Shown: positions 42,366 to 53,300 of the stretch, piece by piece | Layout: every line of letters begins with the position of its first letter | Numbering within the stretch: the stretch's first letter is position 1 | Assembly (NCBI RefSeq): GCF_011044995.1 | Contig: NZ_JAAKZW010000006.1 | Coordinates: forward strand, 50,607-114,606 | Length of the DNA: 64,000 nucleotides | Source: Streptomyces mesophilus | GTDB taxonomy: Bacteria > Actinomycetota > Actinomycetes > Streptomycetales > Streptomycetaceae | Reading direction: 5' to 3' | The notes under the pieces: generated by a model | Told to the model about the DNA's origin: nothing | What the model saw: the letters and a program-made list of their open reading frames with translations, nothing else | The model's database searches: none | Translations under genes and position numbers: made by a program

Positions 42366-43762
42366 CCGCGCAGGAAGAGCAGGCCGACGGCGCCGCGCGC
42401 CGCTCCGCCGTGGTGGTCGGCGGCGGACTCGCCGGCATCACCGCGGCACTCGGACTCGCCGACGCCGGCCTGGACGTCACGCTGCTCGAAGGCCGGCCCC
42501 GCCTCGGCGGCCTCGCCTTCTCGTTCCAGCGCGGCGACCTCACCGTGGACAACGGCCAGCACGTCTACTTGCGGTGCTGCACGGCCTACCGCTGGTTCCT
42601 CGACCGCGTCGACGGCGCCGCGCTCGCGCCGCTGCAGGACCGGCTCGACGTACCGGTGCTCGATGTCGCGACGCCCAGGCCCCGGCTCGGCCGGCTGCGG
42701 CGCGCAGGCCTTCCCGTACCGCTGCATCTGGCCCGCAGCCTCGCCACGTATCCGCATCTCTCGCTCGCCGAGCGCGCCAAGGTCGGCCGCGCCGCCCTCG
42801 CGCTCAAGGCGCTCGACCTCGCCGACCCCGCCCTCGACGACGAGGACTTCGGCAGCTGGCTGGCCCGCCACGGGCAGTCCGCGCGCGCCATCGAGGCGCT
42901 GTGGGACCTGGTCGGCATCGCCACGCTGAACGCGGTCGCCGGGGACTCCTCGCTCGGCCTCGCCGCCATGGTGTTCAAGACCGGGCTGCTCTCCGAACCC
43001 GGCGCCGCGGACATCGGCTGGGCCCACGTCCCGCTCGGCGACCTGCACGACCGGCTCGCCCGTGAGGCGCTCGACAAGTCCGGTGTACGCACGGAGCTGC
43101 GCGCCAAGGTCGCGGGCATCTCCCGTACGGGCGAGGGAGTTTGGCGCGTGCGTACCGACAGCGAGGAGATCGACGCGGAAACGATCGTCCTCGCCGTACC
43201 GCAGCGCGAGGCGCATGAACTGCTGCCCGACGGCGCGCTCGACGCCAAGGACCAGCTCCTCGAGATCGGCACCGCGCCGATCCTCAATCTGCATGTGATC
43301 TACGACCGCAAGGTGCTCAAGCAGCCCTTCTTCGCCGCGCTCGGCACCCCTGTGCAGTGGGTGTTCGACCGCACGGAGGCCTCCGGGCTCGACGGCGGCG
43401 GTCAGTACCTCGCCGTCTCGCAGTCCATCGCGCAGAACGAGATCGACGCACCCGTGGCCGAGCTGCGCGCAAGGTATCTGCCGGAGCTGGAGCGGCTGTT
43501 GCCGGCCGCCCGCGGCGCCGGGGTGCGCGACTTCTTCGTGACACGCGAGCGCACCGCCACCTTCGCCCCCACGCCGGGCGTGGGCCGGCTGCGGCCAGGA
43601 CCGCGCACCAGAGCTCCCGGCCTGTACCTGGCCGGCGCGTGGACCGCCACCGGGTGGCCCGCGACCATGGAGAGCGCCGTCCGCAGCGGCGCAGCGGCCG
43701 CACGCGCCGCACTCGGCACACTCGGCCGCCCCCAGGACCATCTGTTCGAGGAGGCGGCATGA
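42362..43762 (+). CDS. hpnE: Hydroxysqualene dehydroxylase HpnE
   Basis: 466 aa FAD-dependent enzyme of the amine-oxidase/phytoene-desaturase fold. The dinucleotide motif is VVVGGGLAGITAALGLADAG then LLEGRPRLGGLAFSF; the C-terminal FAD motif is GLYLAGAWTATGWPATMESAVRSG. It reduces hydroxysqualene to squalene. ATG overlaps the stop of the small ORF; the stop overlaps the next ATG. Confidence 0.94.
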   Translation: MTAQEEQADGAARRSAVVVGGGLAGITAALGLADAGLDVTLLEGRPRLGGLAFSFQRGDLTVDNGQHVYLRCCTAYRWFLDRVDGAALAPLQDRLDVPVLDVATPRPRLGRLRRAGLPVPLHLARSLATYPHLSLAERAKVGRAALALKALDLADPALDDEDFGSWLARHGQSARAIEALWDLVGIATLNAVAGDSSLGLAAMVFKTGLLSEPGAADIGWAHVPLGDLHDRLAREALDKSGVRTELRAKVAGISRTGEGVWRVRTDSEEIDAETIVLAVPQREAHELLPDGALDAKDQLLEIGTAPILNLHVIYDRKVLKQPFFAALGTPVQWVFDRTEASGLDGGGQYLAVSQSIAQNEIDAPVAELRARYLPELERLLPAARGAGVRDFFVTRERTATFAPTPGVGRLRPGPRTRAPGLYLAGAWTATGWPATMESAVRSGAAAARAALGTLGRPQDHLFEEAA

Positions 43763-44880
43763 GTACCAGCACCACCACCGGAACAAGAGGAGAGACAGTG
43801 CCGACTGAGCCTTCGGCCGCAACGGCCGCCGACCACGGTCAGGGGGACGCCGCCGATGTGACGGCGCTGCTCGAGCGTGGCCGGACGTTGGCCACGCCGG
43901 TGCTGCGCGCCGCCGTCGACCGGCTCGCGCCGCCGATGGACACGGTCGCCGCGTACCACTTCGGCTGGATCGATGCCGAGGGCCGGCCCTCCGACGGCGA
44001 CGGCGGCAAGGCGGTACGTCCCGCGCTCGCGCTGCTCTCCGCGGAGGCGGCGGGAGCGGCGCCGGAGGTGGGCGTCCCCGGCGCGGTCGCCGTCGAGCTG
44101 GTGCACAACTTCTCGCTCCTGCACGACGACCTGATGGACGGCGACGAACAGCGCCGCCACCGCGACACCGTGTGGAAGGTGCACGGTCCGGCGCAGGCCA
44201 TCCTCGTCGGCGACGCGCTGTTCGCGCTGGCCAACGAAGTGCTGCTCGAACTCGACACCGTCGAGGCCGGCCGCGCCACGCGCCGTCTGACGGCCGCGAC
44301 CCGGGCGCTGATCGACGGCCAGGCCCAGGACATCTCGTACGAGCACCGCGAGCGGGTCACCGTCGAGGAGTGCCTGGAGATGGAGGGCAACAAGACGGGC
44401 GCCCTGCTCGCCTGCGCCGTCTCCATCGGCGCGGTGCTCGGCGGCGCGGACGACGAGACCGCCGACACCCTGGAGAAGTACGGCTACCACCTCGGTCTCG
44501 CCTTCCAGGCCGTCGACGACCTGCTCGGCATCTGGGGCGACCCCGAGTCCACCGGCAAGCAGACCTGGAGCGATCTGCGCCAGCGCAAGAAGTCCCTGCC
44601 GGTGGTGGCCGCGCTCGCCGCCGGCGGGCCCGCGTCCGAGGAGCTCGGGCAATTGCTCGCCGCCGACGCCAAGGCGAACGACTTCGAGAACTTCTCCGAG
44701 GCCGAGTTCGCGCACCGCGCCGCGCTCATCGAGAAGGCGGGCGGACGCGAGTGGACCGCCGCGGAGGCCCGCAGGCAGCACACGATCGCCCTCCAGGCGA
44801 TCGAGAGTGTCGCCATGCCGGAGCGGGTCAGGGCCCAGCTCGCGGCGCTCGCCGATTTCGTCGTCGTACGGAAGAGATGA
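43759..44880 (+). CDS. Polyprenyl diphosphate synthase (farnesyl-type)
   Basis: 373 aa. First Asp-rich motif LLHDDLMD near residue 123 and second AFQAVDDLLGIWGD; QAQDISYEHRERVTVEECLEMEGNKTGALL lies between. It makes the allylic diphosphate (probably farnesyl-PP) that hpnD consumes. ATG at 43759 overlaps hpnE's stop with GAGGAGGC upstream; a GTG at 43798 with AGGAGAG is an alternative that drops 13 residues. A 143-bp gap follows before shc. Confidence 0.92.
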   Translation: MSTSTTTGTRGETVPTEPSAATAADHGQGDAADVTALLERGRTLATPVLRAAVDRLAPPMDTVAAYHFGWIDAEGRPSDGDGGKAVRPALALLSAEAAGAAPEVGVPGAVAVELVHNFSLLHDDLMDGDEQRRHRDTVWKVHGPAQAILVGDALFALANEVLLELDTVEAGRATRRLTAATRALIDGQAQDISYEHRERVTVEECLEMEGNKTGALLACAVSIGAVLGGADDETADTLEKYGYHLGLAFQAVDDLLGIWGDPESTGKQTWSDLRQRKKSLPVVAALAAGGPASEELGQLLAADAKANDFENFSEAEFAHRAALIEKAGGREWTAAEARRQHTIALQAIESVAMPERVRAQLAALADFVVVRKR

Positions 44881-45023
44881 TCGCCATCGACAAGCGCAGC
44901 GCAGATCCTCTCAGCCTCATATGACTCGCAGTCGCCGGCCGGTGCACTGACCCAGCGGTCAAGGCATCGGCCGACGGCGAACCCCAGCACAGCAGAAGTC
45001 GACACTGCACGTAAGGGGAAGCC

Positions 45024-46991
45024 ATGACAGCGACGACCGACGGAAGCGCCGGGGCGATCCCGCCCGACGCTCCCGCGGCCAGCGAATCCGTCCGCACGCC
45101 CGCCGCGCTCGACGGGGCGCGGCAGGCCAATCAGCGCGCGATCGAGTATCTGCTCGACCACCAGGACGACGAGGGGTGGTGGAAGGGCGATCTCGAGACC
45201 AATGTGACGATGGACGCCGAGGACCTGCTGCTTCGTCAGTTCCTGGGCATCCGGGACGAGAAGACCACGCAGGCCTCCGCGTTGTTCATCCGGGGCGAGC
45301 AGCGCGCGGACGGGACGTGGGCCACCTTCTACGGCGGACCCGGTGAGCTGTCCACCACGGTCGAGGCCTATGTCGCGCTGCGGCTCGCCGGTGACGATCC
45401 CGAGGCCGAGCACATGGCGAAGGCCTCCGCGTGGATCCGCGCCGAGGGCGGGATCGCCTCCGCGCGGGTGTTCACGCGGATCTGGCTGGCGCTGTTCGGC
45501 TGGTGGAAGTGGGACGACCTGCCGCAACTGCCGCCGGAGCTCATCTACTTCCCGAAGTGGTTCCCGCTCAACATCTACGACTTCGGCTGCTGGGCGCGGC
45601 AGACGATCGTGCCGCTCACCATCGTCTCGGCCAAGCGGCCCGTGCGGCCCGCGCCGTTCGCGCTCGACGAGCTGCACACCGACGCCCGCGATCCCAACCC
45701 GTACAAGCCCCTTGCCCCTGCGGCCAGTTGGGACGGGGCGTTCCAGCGGCTCGACAAGGTGCTGCACACGTATCACAAGGTGGCCGTGCCGGGGCTGCGG
45801 CGGATGGCGATGCGCTCGGCCGGCCGGTGGATCGTCGAGCGGCAGGAGAACGACGGCTGCTGGGGCGGGATCCAGCCGCCCGCCGTGTACTCCGTGATCG
45901 CCCTGCATCTGCTCGGCTACGACCTCGACCACCCGGTCCTGCGCGAGGGTTTGGCGTCCCTCGACCGGTTCGCGGTGTGGCGCGAGGACGGCGCACGGAT
46001 GATCGAGGCCTGCCAGTCGCCCGTATGGGACACGTGCCTGGCCGTCATCGCCCTGGCCGACGCGGGGCTGCCCGCCGACCATCCGGCCCTGGTGAAGGCC
46101 GCCGACTGGATGCTGGTCGAGGAGATCGCACGCCCCGGTGACTGGTCGGTGCGCAGGCCCCAACTGGAGCCCGGCGGCTGGGCGTTCGAGTTCCACAACG
46201 ACAACTATCCGGACATCGACGACACCGCCGAGGTCGCGCTCGCGCTGCGCCGTGTCCAGCACCCCGACCCCGCGCGGGTGGACGCCGCGGTGAAGCGGGC
46301 CACGACCTGGACGTACGGGATGCAGTCCAAGAACGGTGCGTGGGCCGCGTTCGACGTGGACAACACCAGTCCGTTCCCGAACCGGCTGCCGTTCTGCGAC
46401 TTCGGTGAGGTCATCGACCCGCCGTCCGCCGATGTCACCGCCCATGTCGTCGAGTTCCTCGCGGGCGAGGGCAAGGCGCACGATCCGCGCACCCGGCGCG
46501 GCATCACCTGGCTGCTCGCCGAACAGGAGGCCGGCGGGGCCTGGTTCGGACGCTGGGGCGTCAACTACCTGTACGGCACCGGGTCCGTGGTGCCCGCCCT
46601 GGTGGCCGCCGGACTGCCCGCCGCACATCCGGCGATCCGCAGGGCCGTGGACTGGCTCGAGTCGGTGCAGAACGACGACGGCGGCTGGGGCGAGGACCTG
46701 CGTTCGTACGTGGACGAGTCCTGGGTCGCACGAGGCGAGTCCACCCCGTCGCAGACCGCCTGGGCGCTGCTCGCGCTGCTCGCGGCGGGGGAGCGGGACT
46801 CCAAGGCCGTGGAGCGCGGCGTCGCGTGGCTGGCCGAGACGCAGCGGGCGGACGGGAGCTGGGACGAGCCGTACTTCACCGGCACCGGCTTCCCCTGGGA
46901 CTTCTCGATCAACTACCACCTGTACCGGCAGGTGTTCCCGCTCACCGCGCTCGGTCGTTATCTGGGCGGCCAAGGGCACGAGGGGGGTTGA
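45024..46991 (+). CDS. shc: Squalene-hopene cyclase
   Basis: 655 aa. The protonating motif DIDDTAE is at residues 397-403. Several QW repeats are visible (EQRADGTWATFYGG, QSKNGAWAAFD, QNDDGGWGED, QRADGSWDEPYFTGTGFP). It cyclises squalene to hopene and hopanol at the membrane. ATG follows AAGGGGA. The stop and the next ATG share one base (TGATG). Length is usual for bacterial cyclases. Confidence 0.97.
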   Translation: MTATTDGSAGAIPPDAPAASESVRTPAALDGARQANQRAIEYLLDHQDDEGWWKGDLETNVTMDAEDLLLRQFLGIRDEKTTQASALFIRGEQRADGTWATFYGGPGELSTTVEAYVALRLAGDDPEAEHMAKASAWIRAEGGIASARVFTRIWLALFGWWKWDDLPQLPPELIYFPKWFPLNIYDFGCWARQTIVPLTIVSAKRPVRPAPFALDELHTDARDPNPYKPLAPAASWDGAFQRLDKVLHTYHKVAVPGLRRMAMRSAGRWIVERQENDGCWGGIQPPAVYSVIALHLLGYDLDHPVLREGLASLDRFAVWREDGARMIEACQSPVWDTCLAVIALADAGLPADHPALVKAADWMLVEEIARPGDWSVRRPQLEPGGWAFEFHNDNYPDIDDTAEVALALRRVQHPDPARVDAAVKRATTWTYGMQSKNGAWAAFDVDNTSPFPNRLPFCDFGEVIDPPSADVTAHVVEFLAGEGKAHDPRTRRGITWLLAEQEAGGAWFGRWGVNYLYGTGSVVPALVAAGLPAAHPAIRRAVDWLESVQNDDGGWGEDLRSYVDESWVARGESTPSQTAWALLALLAAGERDSKAVERGVAWLAETQRADGSWDEPYFTGTGFPWDFSINYHLYRQVFPLTALGRYLGGQGHEGG

Positions 46992-47635
46992 TGAGCACCA
47001 CGCATGAACCGGTGCCCCCGCTGCTCATCGCCTGCGCGCTGGGCATCGAGAAACTGGCCCTGCGCAGCGGCGACCGCAGCGGAGCCGCCGGGCCGGTCAC
47101 CGTACTGCGCACCGGTATGGGACCGAAGGCCGCCGAGCGCGCGGTCGGCCGCACGCTCGCCGATCGGCGCCTGCAAGGCGCGGCCGTGATCGCCACCGGC
47201 TTCTGCGCGGGGCTCGCGCCCGGAATGCACCCGGGCGATCTGGTCGTCGCCGAGCACACGGTCGACGAGCGCGGCAGCACCCCCTGCGAAGGGACGGAGC
47301 TGCTGGTCAAGGAGCTGGTCAAGGCGGTACCCGGACGGACCGTGCACACCGGTCCGCTCACCGGATCCGCCCATGTCGTGCGCGGACACGAACGCGCCGA
47401 GCTGCTCGCCAAGGGCTCGATCGCGGTGGACATGGAGTCCGCCGCGACCCTGCACACCGCCCGCGCCGGGGGCTCGCACCCCGTTGCGGCCGTCCGGGTG
47501 GTCGTGGACGCCCCGGAACATGAACTGGTCCGTATCAGCACGGTGCGCGGTGGAATATCAGCTTTCCGCGTTCTTCGTTCGGTACTTCCCGCTTTCTATG
47601 AATGGCACCGTTCTTTGCTGCTCCCCCGGAGGTGA
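46991..47635 (+). CDS. hpnG: Hopanoid-associated nucleosidase/phosphorylase (HpnG-type)
   Basis: 214 aa of the nucleoside phosphorylase fold: LLIACALGIEKLALRSG, TGMGPKAAERAVGRTL, ATGFCAGLAPGMHPGDLVVAE and IAVDMESAATLHTA with the catalytic Glu-binding ribose. HpnG removes adenine from adenosylhopane, the product of HpnH. It is coupled to shc (shared base) and lies 5 bases before the hpnH start. Symbol assigned from cluster position and fold. Confidence 0.85.
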   Translation: MSTTHEPVPPLLIACALGIEKLALRSGDRSGAAGPVTVLRTGMGPKAAERAVGRTLADRRLQGAAVIATGFCAGLAPGMHPGDLVVAEHTVDERGSTPCEGTELLVKELVKAVPGRTVHTGPLTGSAHVVRGHERAELLAKGSIAVDMESAATLHTARAGGSHPVAAVRVVVDAPEHELVRISTVRGGISAFRVLRSVLPAFYEWHRSLLLPRR

Positions 47636-47640
47636 GCCAG

Positions 47641-48663
47641 ATGGCCATGCCCCTTCGACAGTCCATCAAGGTCGCGACATATCTTGCCGAGCAGAAACTC
47701 CGTAAGCGGGAGAAGTTCCCGCTGATCGTGGAGCTCGAGCCGTTGTACGCGTGCAATCTCGCCTGTGAGGGCTGCGGCAAGATCCAGCACCCGGCCGGCG
47801 TGCTCAAGCAGCGGATGCCCGTGGCGCAGGCCGTGGGTGCGGTGCTCGAATCCGGTGCGCCGATGGTGTCGATCGCCGGCGGCGAACCGCTGATGCACCC
47901 GCAGATCGACGAGATCGTGCGGCAGTTGGTGGCGAAGAAGAAGTACGTCTTCCTCTGCACCAACGCGATGCTGCTCCGTAAGAAGATGGACAAATTCAAG
48001 CCCTCTCCCTATTTCGCTTTCGCCGTGCACATCGACGGAATGCGGGAGCGGCACGATGAATCCGTTGCGAAGGAGGGGGTGTTCGACGAGGCGGTGGCGG
48101 CCATCAAGGAGGCCAAGAGGCGCGGCTTCCGTGTGACCACCAACTCGACCTTCTTCAACACGGACACCCCGCAGACCATCATCGAGGTGCTCAACTTCCT
48201 CAATGACGACCTCGAGGTCGACGAGATGATGCTGTCTCCCGCGTACGCCTATGAGAAGGCGCCCGACCAGGAGCACTTCCTCGGCGTGGAGCAGACCCGT
48301 GAACTGTTCAAGAAGGCCTTCGCCGGCGGCAACCGGCGGCGCTGGCGGCTCAACCACTCGCCGCTGTTCCTCGACTTCCTCGAGGGCAAGGTCGACTTCC
48401 CGTGCACGGCCTGGGCCATCCCGAACTACTCCCTGTTCGGCTGGCAGCGGCCCTGCTACCTGATGAGCGACGGGTACGTCACCACGTACAAGAAGCTCAT
48501 CGAGGAGACGGACTGGGACAAGTACGGCCGCGGCAAGGACCCGCGCTGCGCCAACTGCATGGCGCACTGCGGCTACGAGCCGACCGCCGTCCTCGCCACC
48601 ATGGGCTCCCTCAAGGAGTCGCTGCGGGCGATGCGCGAGACCGTCTCCGGGAACCGCGGGTGA
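47641..48663 (+). CDS. hpnH: Adenosyl-hopene transferase HpnH (radical SAM)
   Basis: 340 aa. The radical-SAM cysteines are Cys38, Cys42 and Cys45 in [27 protein letters not shown] is the SAM-binding GGE motif. C-terminal [12 protein letters not shown] matches the HpnH auxiliary cysteines. It joins the adenosyl radical of SAM to diploptene. ATG at 47641 follows GGAGGTGAG; a longer start at 47602 is possible. Its stop is followed 4 bases later by the ispG ATG. Confidence 0.95.
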   Translation: MAMPLRQSIKVATYLAEQKLRKREKFPLIVELEPLYACNLACEGCGKIQHPAGVLKQRMPVAQAVGAVLESGAPMVSIAGGEPLMHPQIDEIVRQLVAKKKYVFLCTNAMLLRKKMDKFKPSPYFAFAVHIDGMRERHDESVAKEGVFDEAVAAIKEAKRRGFRVTTNSTFFNTDTPQTIIEVLNFLNDDLEVDEMMLSPAYAYEKAPDQEHFLGVEQTRELFKKAFAGGNRRRWRLNHSPLFLDFLEGKVDFPCTAWAIPNYSLFGWQRPCYLMSDGYVTTYKKLIEETDWDKYGRGKDPRCANCMAHCGYEPTAVLATMGSLKESLRAMRETVSGNRG

Positions 48664-48667
48664 CGTG

Positions 48668-49822
48668 ATGGAGCCCGTGGCGCTCGGGATGCCGTCCGTG
48701 CCGGCGCAGCTCGTCGAGCGGCGCCGGTCGCGGCAGATCCAGGTCGGTCCGGTGGCCGTCGGCGGGGACGCGCCGGTGTCCGTGCAGTCGATGACGACCA
48801 CACGGACCTCGGATATCGGCGCGACGCTCCAGCAGATCGCCGAACTGACCGCGTCCGGCTGTGAGATCGTCCGCGTCGCCTGCCCCACGCAGGACGACGC
48901 GGACGCGCTCGCGACCATCGCGCGCAAGTCGCAGATCCCGGTGATCGCGGACATCCACTTCCAGCCGAAGTACGTGTTCGCGGCGATCGACGCGGGCTGT
49001 GCGGCGGTCCGTGTGAACCCCGGGAACATCAAGCAGTTCGACGACAAGGTGCGCGAGATCGCGCAGGCCGCCGCCGCGGCCGGCACTCCGATCCGTATCG
49101 GTGTCAACGCCGGTTCGCTGGACGCGCGCCTGCTGAAGAAGTACGGCAAGGCGACCCCCGAGGCGCTGGTGGAGTCGGCCCTGTGGGAGGCCTCGCTCTT
49201 CGAGGAGCACGGGTTCCGCGACATCAAGATCTCGGTCAAGCACAACGACCCGGTCGTGATGATCCAGGCGTACCGGCAGCTCGCCGCCGCCTGCGACTAT
49301 CCGCTGCATCTCGGGGTCACGGAGGCCGGTCCCGCCTTCCAGGGGACGATCAAGTCGGCCGTCGCGTTCGGTGCGTTGCTGTCCGAAGGCATCGGTGACA
49401 CCATCCGGGTCTCGCTGTCGGCGCCCCCTGCCGAGGAGGTCAAGGTGGGCCTGCAGATCCTTCAGTCCCTCGGACTCAAGCAGCGCCGCCTCGAGATCGT
49501 CTCCTGCCCGTCCTGCGGCCGCGCCCAGGTCGACGTCTACAAGCTGGCCGACGAGGTGGCCGCCGGGCTCGACGGCATGGAGGTCCCGCTGCGCGTGGCC
49601 GTCATGGGCTGTGTCGTGAACGGTCCGGGCGAGGCGCGGGAGGCGGACCTCGGCGTCGCGTCCGGCAACGGCAAGGGGCAGATCTTCGTCAAGGGCGAGG
49701 TGGTCAGGACCGTACCCGAGTCGAAGATCGTCGAGACGCTGATCGACGAGGCCATGAAGATCGCCGAACAGATGGAGAAGGACGGCGTGGAGTCCGGGGA
49801 ACCCGCCGTGACCGTCTCCTGA
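48668..49822 (+). CDS. ispG: 4-hydroxy-3-methylbut-2-enyl diphosphate synthase
   Basis: 384 aa. IspG reduces MEcPP to HMBPP in the MEP pathway. The 4Fe-4S ligands are in [14 protein letters not shown] and [18 protein letters not shown]. The TIM-barrel start [19 protein letters not shown] is typical. ATG at 48668; an adjacent GTG at 48665 is also possible. It is co-directional with hpnH and dxs, so this copy probably feeds hopanoid production. It may be a second copy beside a housekeeping one elsewhere. Confidence 0.96.
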   Translation: MEPVALGMPSVPAQLVERRRSRQIQVGPVAVGGDAPVSVQSMTTTRTSDIGATLQQIAELTASGCEIVRVACPTQDDADALATIARKSQIPVIADIHFQPKYVFAAIDAGCAAVRVNPGNIKQFDDKVREIAQAAAAAGTPIRIGVNAGSLDARLLKKYGKATPEALVESALWEASLFEEHGFRDIKISVKHNDPVVMIQAYRQLAAACDYPLHLGVTEAGPAFQGTIKSAVAFGALLSEGIGDTIRVSLSAPPAEEVKVGLQILQSLGLKQRRLEIVSCPSCGRAQVDVYKLADEVAAGLDGMEVPLRVAVMGCVVNGPGEAREADLGVASGNGKGQIFVKGEVVRTVPESKIVETLIDEAMKIAEQMEKDGVESGEPAVTVS

Positions 49823-49823
49823 C

Positions 49824-49851
49824 AGCCCGTACCTGAAAGCCCGTCCTTGAA
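49824..49851. repeat. 14-bp tandem repeat between ispG and dxs
   Basis: AGCCCGTACCTGAA is followed directly by AGCCCGTCCTTGAA (12 of 14 identical) just after the ispG stop codon. Confidence 0.6.
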
Positions 49852-49901
49852 AGGCAAGCAGTCGAGCGCGAGTTGAGGCACCGACCGAGAGGGGGCCCGG
49901 C

Positions 49902-51791
49902 GTGACGATCCTGGAGACGATTCGGGGGCCGCGCGATGTCAAAGCGCTGGCCGAGGAGGAACTGGCCGAACTGGCCGAGGAGATCAGGGAGTTCCTGGTC
50001 CACGCGGTGGCCCGCACCGGGGGCCATCTTGGTCCCAATCTGGGTGTGGTGGAGCTGTCGATCGCGCTCCACCGGGTCTTCGACTCTCCCGTGGACCGGC
50101 TGGTCTGGGACACCGGCCACCAGAGTTATGTGCACAAGCTGCTCACCGGCCGGCAGGACTTCTCCAAGCTGCGCGGCAAGGGCGGTCTGTCCGGCTATCC
50201 GTCGCGGGACGAGTCCGAGCACGACATCGTGGAGAACAGTCATGCCTCCACCGCCCTCGGCTGGGCGGACGGTCTCGCCAAGGCGGCTCAGGTACGGGGC
50301 GACGGCGGCCATGTCGTCGCGGTCATCGGCGACGGGGCGCTGACCGGCGGGATGGCCTGGGAGGCGCTGAACAACATCGCCGCCGCCAAGGACCGGCCGC
50401 TGATCATCGTCGTCAACGACAACGAACGCTCCTACGCGCCCACCATCGGCGGCCTCGCCAACCACCTCGCGACCCTGCGCACGACGGACGGCTACGAGCG
50501 CTTCCTGGCCTGGGGCAAGGAAGTACTTCAGCACACCCCGGTGATCGGGCAGCCGCTGTACGAGTCGCTGCACGGGGCGAAGAAGGGCTTCAAGGACGCC
50601 TTCGCTCCGCAGGGCATGTTCGAGGATCTGGGCCTGAAATACGTGGGTCCGATCGACGGGCACGACATCGCGGCCGTCGAGTCGGCGCTGAGCCGGGCCA
50701 AGCGGTTCCACGGTCCGGTCCTTGTGCACTGCCTCACCGAGAAGGGCCGCGGATACGAGCCGGCGCTCGCGCACGAGGAGGACCACTTCCATACGGTCGG
50801 GGTGATGGACCCGCTGACCTGCGAGCCGCTCGCACCGTCCAACGGGCCTTCCTGGACCTCGGTGTTCGGCGACGAGATCGTCCGGATCGGAGAGGAGCGG
50901 CCCGACGTCGTGGCGATCACGGCGGCCATGCTGCACCCGGTCGGCCTCGGCGCGTTCGCCGAGCGGTTCCCGGACCGCGTCTGGGACGTGGGCATCGCCG
51001 AACAGCACGCGGCCGTGTCCGCGGCCGGTCTGGCCACCGGGGGCCTGCACCCGGTCGTCGCCATCTACGCCACCTTCCTCAACCGGGCCTTCGACCAGCT
51101 CCTGATGGATGTCGCGCTGCACAAGTGCGGAGTCACCTTCGTGCTCGACCGGGCCGGCGTCACGGGCGCCGACGGCGCCTCCCACAACGGCATGTGGGAC
51201 ATGTCGGTCCTCCAGGTCGTGCCGGGACTCAGGATCGCCGCACCGCGTGACGCACAGCAGCTGCGGGCCCAGCTCAAGGAAGCGGTCGACGTGGACGACG
51301 CACCGACCCTGGTGCGCTTCCCGAAGGAGTCGGTCGGCCCCGAGATCCCGGCGCTCGACCGGGTGGGCGGCATGGACGTACTGCACCGGGGTCCGTCGCA
51401 GGACGTCCTGCTCGTCGCGGTCGGTGTGATGGCGCCGGTCTGCCTCAAGGCGGCGGAACTCCTCGAAGGCCGCGGCATCGGCTGCACCGTCGTCGATCCG
51501 CGGTGGATCAAGCCGGTCGATCTCGCGCTGCCCGAACTGGCCTCCACGCACCGGATGCTGGCCGTCGTCGAGGACAACAGCCGTGCGTCCGGGGTGGGTT
51601 CGGCCGTCACCCAGGCGCTGCAGGACGCCGAGGTGGATCTTCCGGTACGGAGCTTCGGCATTCCGGACCAGTTCCTCGCGCACGCCAAGCGGGGCGAGGT
51701 CCTCGCCGACCTGGGGCTCACCGCCGTGGACATCGCGGGGCGGATCGGGGCCACCTGGGACCGTAAGCAGAAAGAAGGACACGAAGGATGA
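49902..51791 (+). CDS. dxs: 1-deoxy-D-xylulose-5-phosphate synthase
   Basis: 629 aa, the entry enzyme of the MEP pathway, joining pyruvate and glyceraldehyde 3-phosphate with thiamine diphosphate. Motifs: [33 protein letters not shown] (TPP-binding GDG...N) and [16 protein letters not shown] (catalytic Glu). GTG follows AGAGGGGGC. The stop overlaps the ATG of the aminotransferase gene. As with ispG, its place in the cluster suggests supply for hopanoids. Confidence 0.97.
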   Translation: MTILETIRGPRDVKALAEEELAELAEEIREFLVHAVARTGGHLGPNLGVVELSIALHRVFDSPVDRLVWDTGHQSYVHKLLTGRQDFSKLRGKGGLSGYPSRDESEHDIVENSHASTALGWADGLAKAAQVRGDGGHVVAVIGDGALTGGMAWEALNNIAAAKDRPLIIVVNDNERSYAPTIGGLANHLATLRTTDGYERFLAWGKEVLQHTPVIGQPLYESLHGAKKGFKDAFAPQGMFEDLGLKYVGPIDGHDIAAVESALSRAKRFHGPVLVHCLTEKGRGYEPALAHEEDHFHTVGVMDPLTCEPLAPSNGPSWTSVFGDEIVRIGEERPDVVAITAAMLHPVGLGAFAERFPDRVWDVGIAEQHAAVSAAGLATGGLHPVVAIYATFLNRAFDQLLMDVALHKCGVTFVLDRAGVTGADGASHNGMWDMSVLQVVPGLRIAAPRDAQQLRAQLKEAVDVDDAPTLVRFPKESVGPEIPALDRVGGMDVLHRGPSQDVLLVAVGVMAPVCLKAAELLEGRGIGCTVVDPRWIKPVDLALPELASTHRMLAVVEDNSRASGVGSAVTQALQDAEVDLPVRSFGIPDQFLAHAKRGEVLADLGLTAVDIAGRIGATWDRKQKEGHEG

Positions 51792-53233
51792 CGGACGAGG
51801 TCACGGGCGAGGTCGCCGGCGACGCCACGGTCGAGGTCACGGGCGAGGCCGGGAAGGGCTTCGACCTGGGCGGACTCCTGGCCGAGCGGGGCGCCGAACG
51901 GTACGAGCTGCACAGCCGCCACCTCAACCACCAGCTGCCGCGGATGCTGCACACCATCGGCTTCGACAAGGTGTACGAGCGGGCCGAGGGCGCGTACTTC
52001 TGGGATGCCGAGGGCCAGGACTACCTGGACATGCTCGCCGGTTTCGGGGTGATGGGGCTCGGCCGCCACCACCCCGTCGTCCGCAAGGCGCTGCACGACG
52101 TACTCGACGCCTCGCTCGCCGACCTCACCCGCTTCGACTGCCAGCCGCTGCCCGGTCTGCTCGCGGAGAAGCTGCTCACGCACTCGCCGCATCTGGACCG
52201 GGTGTTCTTCGGCAACAGCGGTACGGAGGCGGTCGAGACCGCGCTGAAGTTCGCCCGTTACGCGACCGGGAAGCCCCGGATCCTCTACTGCCCGCACGCC
52301 TTCCACGGCCTGACCACCGGCTCGCTCTCCGTCAACGGCGAGTCGGGTTTCCGGGACGGCTTCGCACCGCTGCTCCCGGACACCGCCGTCGAACTCGGTG
52401 ATCTCGACGCGCTGGCAAGGGAGTTGAAGAAGGGAGACGTCGCCGGACTGATCGTGGAGCCGATCCAGGGCAAGGGGGTCCTCGAGGCGCCGCCCGGCTA
52501 TCTGCGCGCCGCCCAGGAGCTGCTGCACAAGCACAAGGCACTGCTCATCGCCGACGAAGTCCAGACGGGCCTCGGCAGGACCGGCGACTTCTACGCCTAC
52601 CAGCACGAGGAAGGCGTCGAACCGGACCTGATCTGCGTGGCCAAGGCGCTCTCCGGCGGCTATGTCCCGGTCGGCGCCACGATCGGCAAGGACTGGATCT
52701 TCAAGAAGGTCTACTCGTCGATGGACCGGGTCCTGGTCCACTCGGCGAGCTTCGGCTCCAACGCCCAGGCCATGGCGGCGGGCCTCGCGGTCCTGTCGGT
52801 CATGGAGGACGAGCAGATCGTGGCCAACGCGCGGGCCAGCGGTGAGCTCCTGAAGTCACGGCTCGCGGCGCTCGTGGACCGCTACGAGCTGCTTCATGAC
52901 GTACGCGGCCGTGGGCTGATGATCGGCATCGAGTTCGGCCGGCCCAACTCGCTCAAGCTGCGCAGCCGTTGGGCGGCACTCCAGGTCGCGCGCAAGGGGC
53001 TGTTCGCGCAGATGGTCGTGGTGCCGCTGCTGCAGAAGCACCGGATCCTCACCCAGGTCTCCGGGGATCATCTGGAGGTCATCAAGCTGATTCCGCCGCT
53101 CACCATCGGGGAGCGCGAGGTGGACCGCTTCGTCGAGGCGTTCACCGCCGTGATGGACGATGCGCACAGCGGGGGAACGCTGATGTGGGACTTCGGGAAG
53201 ACCTTGGTGAAGCAGGCGGTCGCCAACCGGTGA
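51788..53233 (+). CDS. hpnO: Class III aminotransferase of the hopanoid cluster (HpnO-like)
   Basis: 481 aa PLP-dependent enzyme. [15 protein letters not shown] holds the PLP-ring Asp, and Lys286 in [15 protein letters not shown] forms the Schiff base. [18 protein letters not shown] binds phosphate. It is the likely aminotransferase that makes aminobacteriohopanetriol from the hydroxylated side chain. ATG overlaps the dxs stop (ATGA). Symbol from cluster context; its substrate specificity is inferred. Confidence 0.85.
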   Translation: MTDEVTGEVAGDATVEVTGEAGKGFDLGGLLAERGAERYELHSRHLNHQLPRMLHTIGFDKVYERAEGAYFWDAEGQDYLDMLAGFGVMGLGRHHPVVRKALHDVLDASLADLTRFDCQPLPGLLAEKLLTHSPHLDRVFFGNSGTEAVETALKFARYATGKPRILYCPHAFHGLTTGSLSVNGESGFRDGFAPLLPDTAVELGDLDALARELKKGDVAGLIVEPIQGKGVLEAPPGYLRAAQELLHKHKALLIADEVQTGLGRTGDFYAYQHEEGVEPDLICVAKALSGGYVPVGATIGKDWIFKKVYSSMDRVLVHSASFGSNAQAMAAGLAVLSVMEDEQIVANARASGELLKSRLAALVDRYELLHDVRGRGLMIGIEFGRPNSLKLRSRWAALQVARKGLFAQMVVVPLLQKHRILTQVSGDHLEVIKLIPPLTIGEREVDRFVEAFTAVMDDAHSGGTLMWDFGKTLVKQAVANR

Positions 53234-53242
53234 GGCCGTGAC

Positions 53243-53280
53243 TTTTGCCTCAGAGGCAAAAGATTTGCCGCTGAGGCAAG
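53243..53280 (+). promoter_or_regulatory. Twin palindromic operators before the XRE-cupin regulator
   Basis: Site 1 is the perfect 19-bp palindrome TTTTGCCTCAGAGGCAAAA (53243-53261). Site 2 is TTGCCGCTGAGGCAA (53265-53279). Their TTGCC...GGCAA cores start exactly 20 bp apart, two helical turns, immediately upstream of the regulator gene. Autoregulation is likely. Confidence 0.65.
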
Positions 53281-53300
53281 GGTCTGGCTGAATCGGCGGT

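Noticed and set aside
44484..46979. 831-codon minus-strand frame opposite shc
   Set aside because: Shadow of the cyclase gene with Arg/Gly/His-rich translation and no family resemblance.
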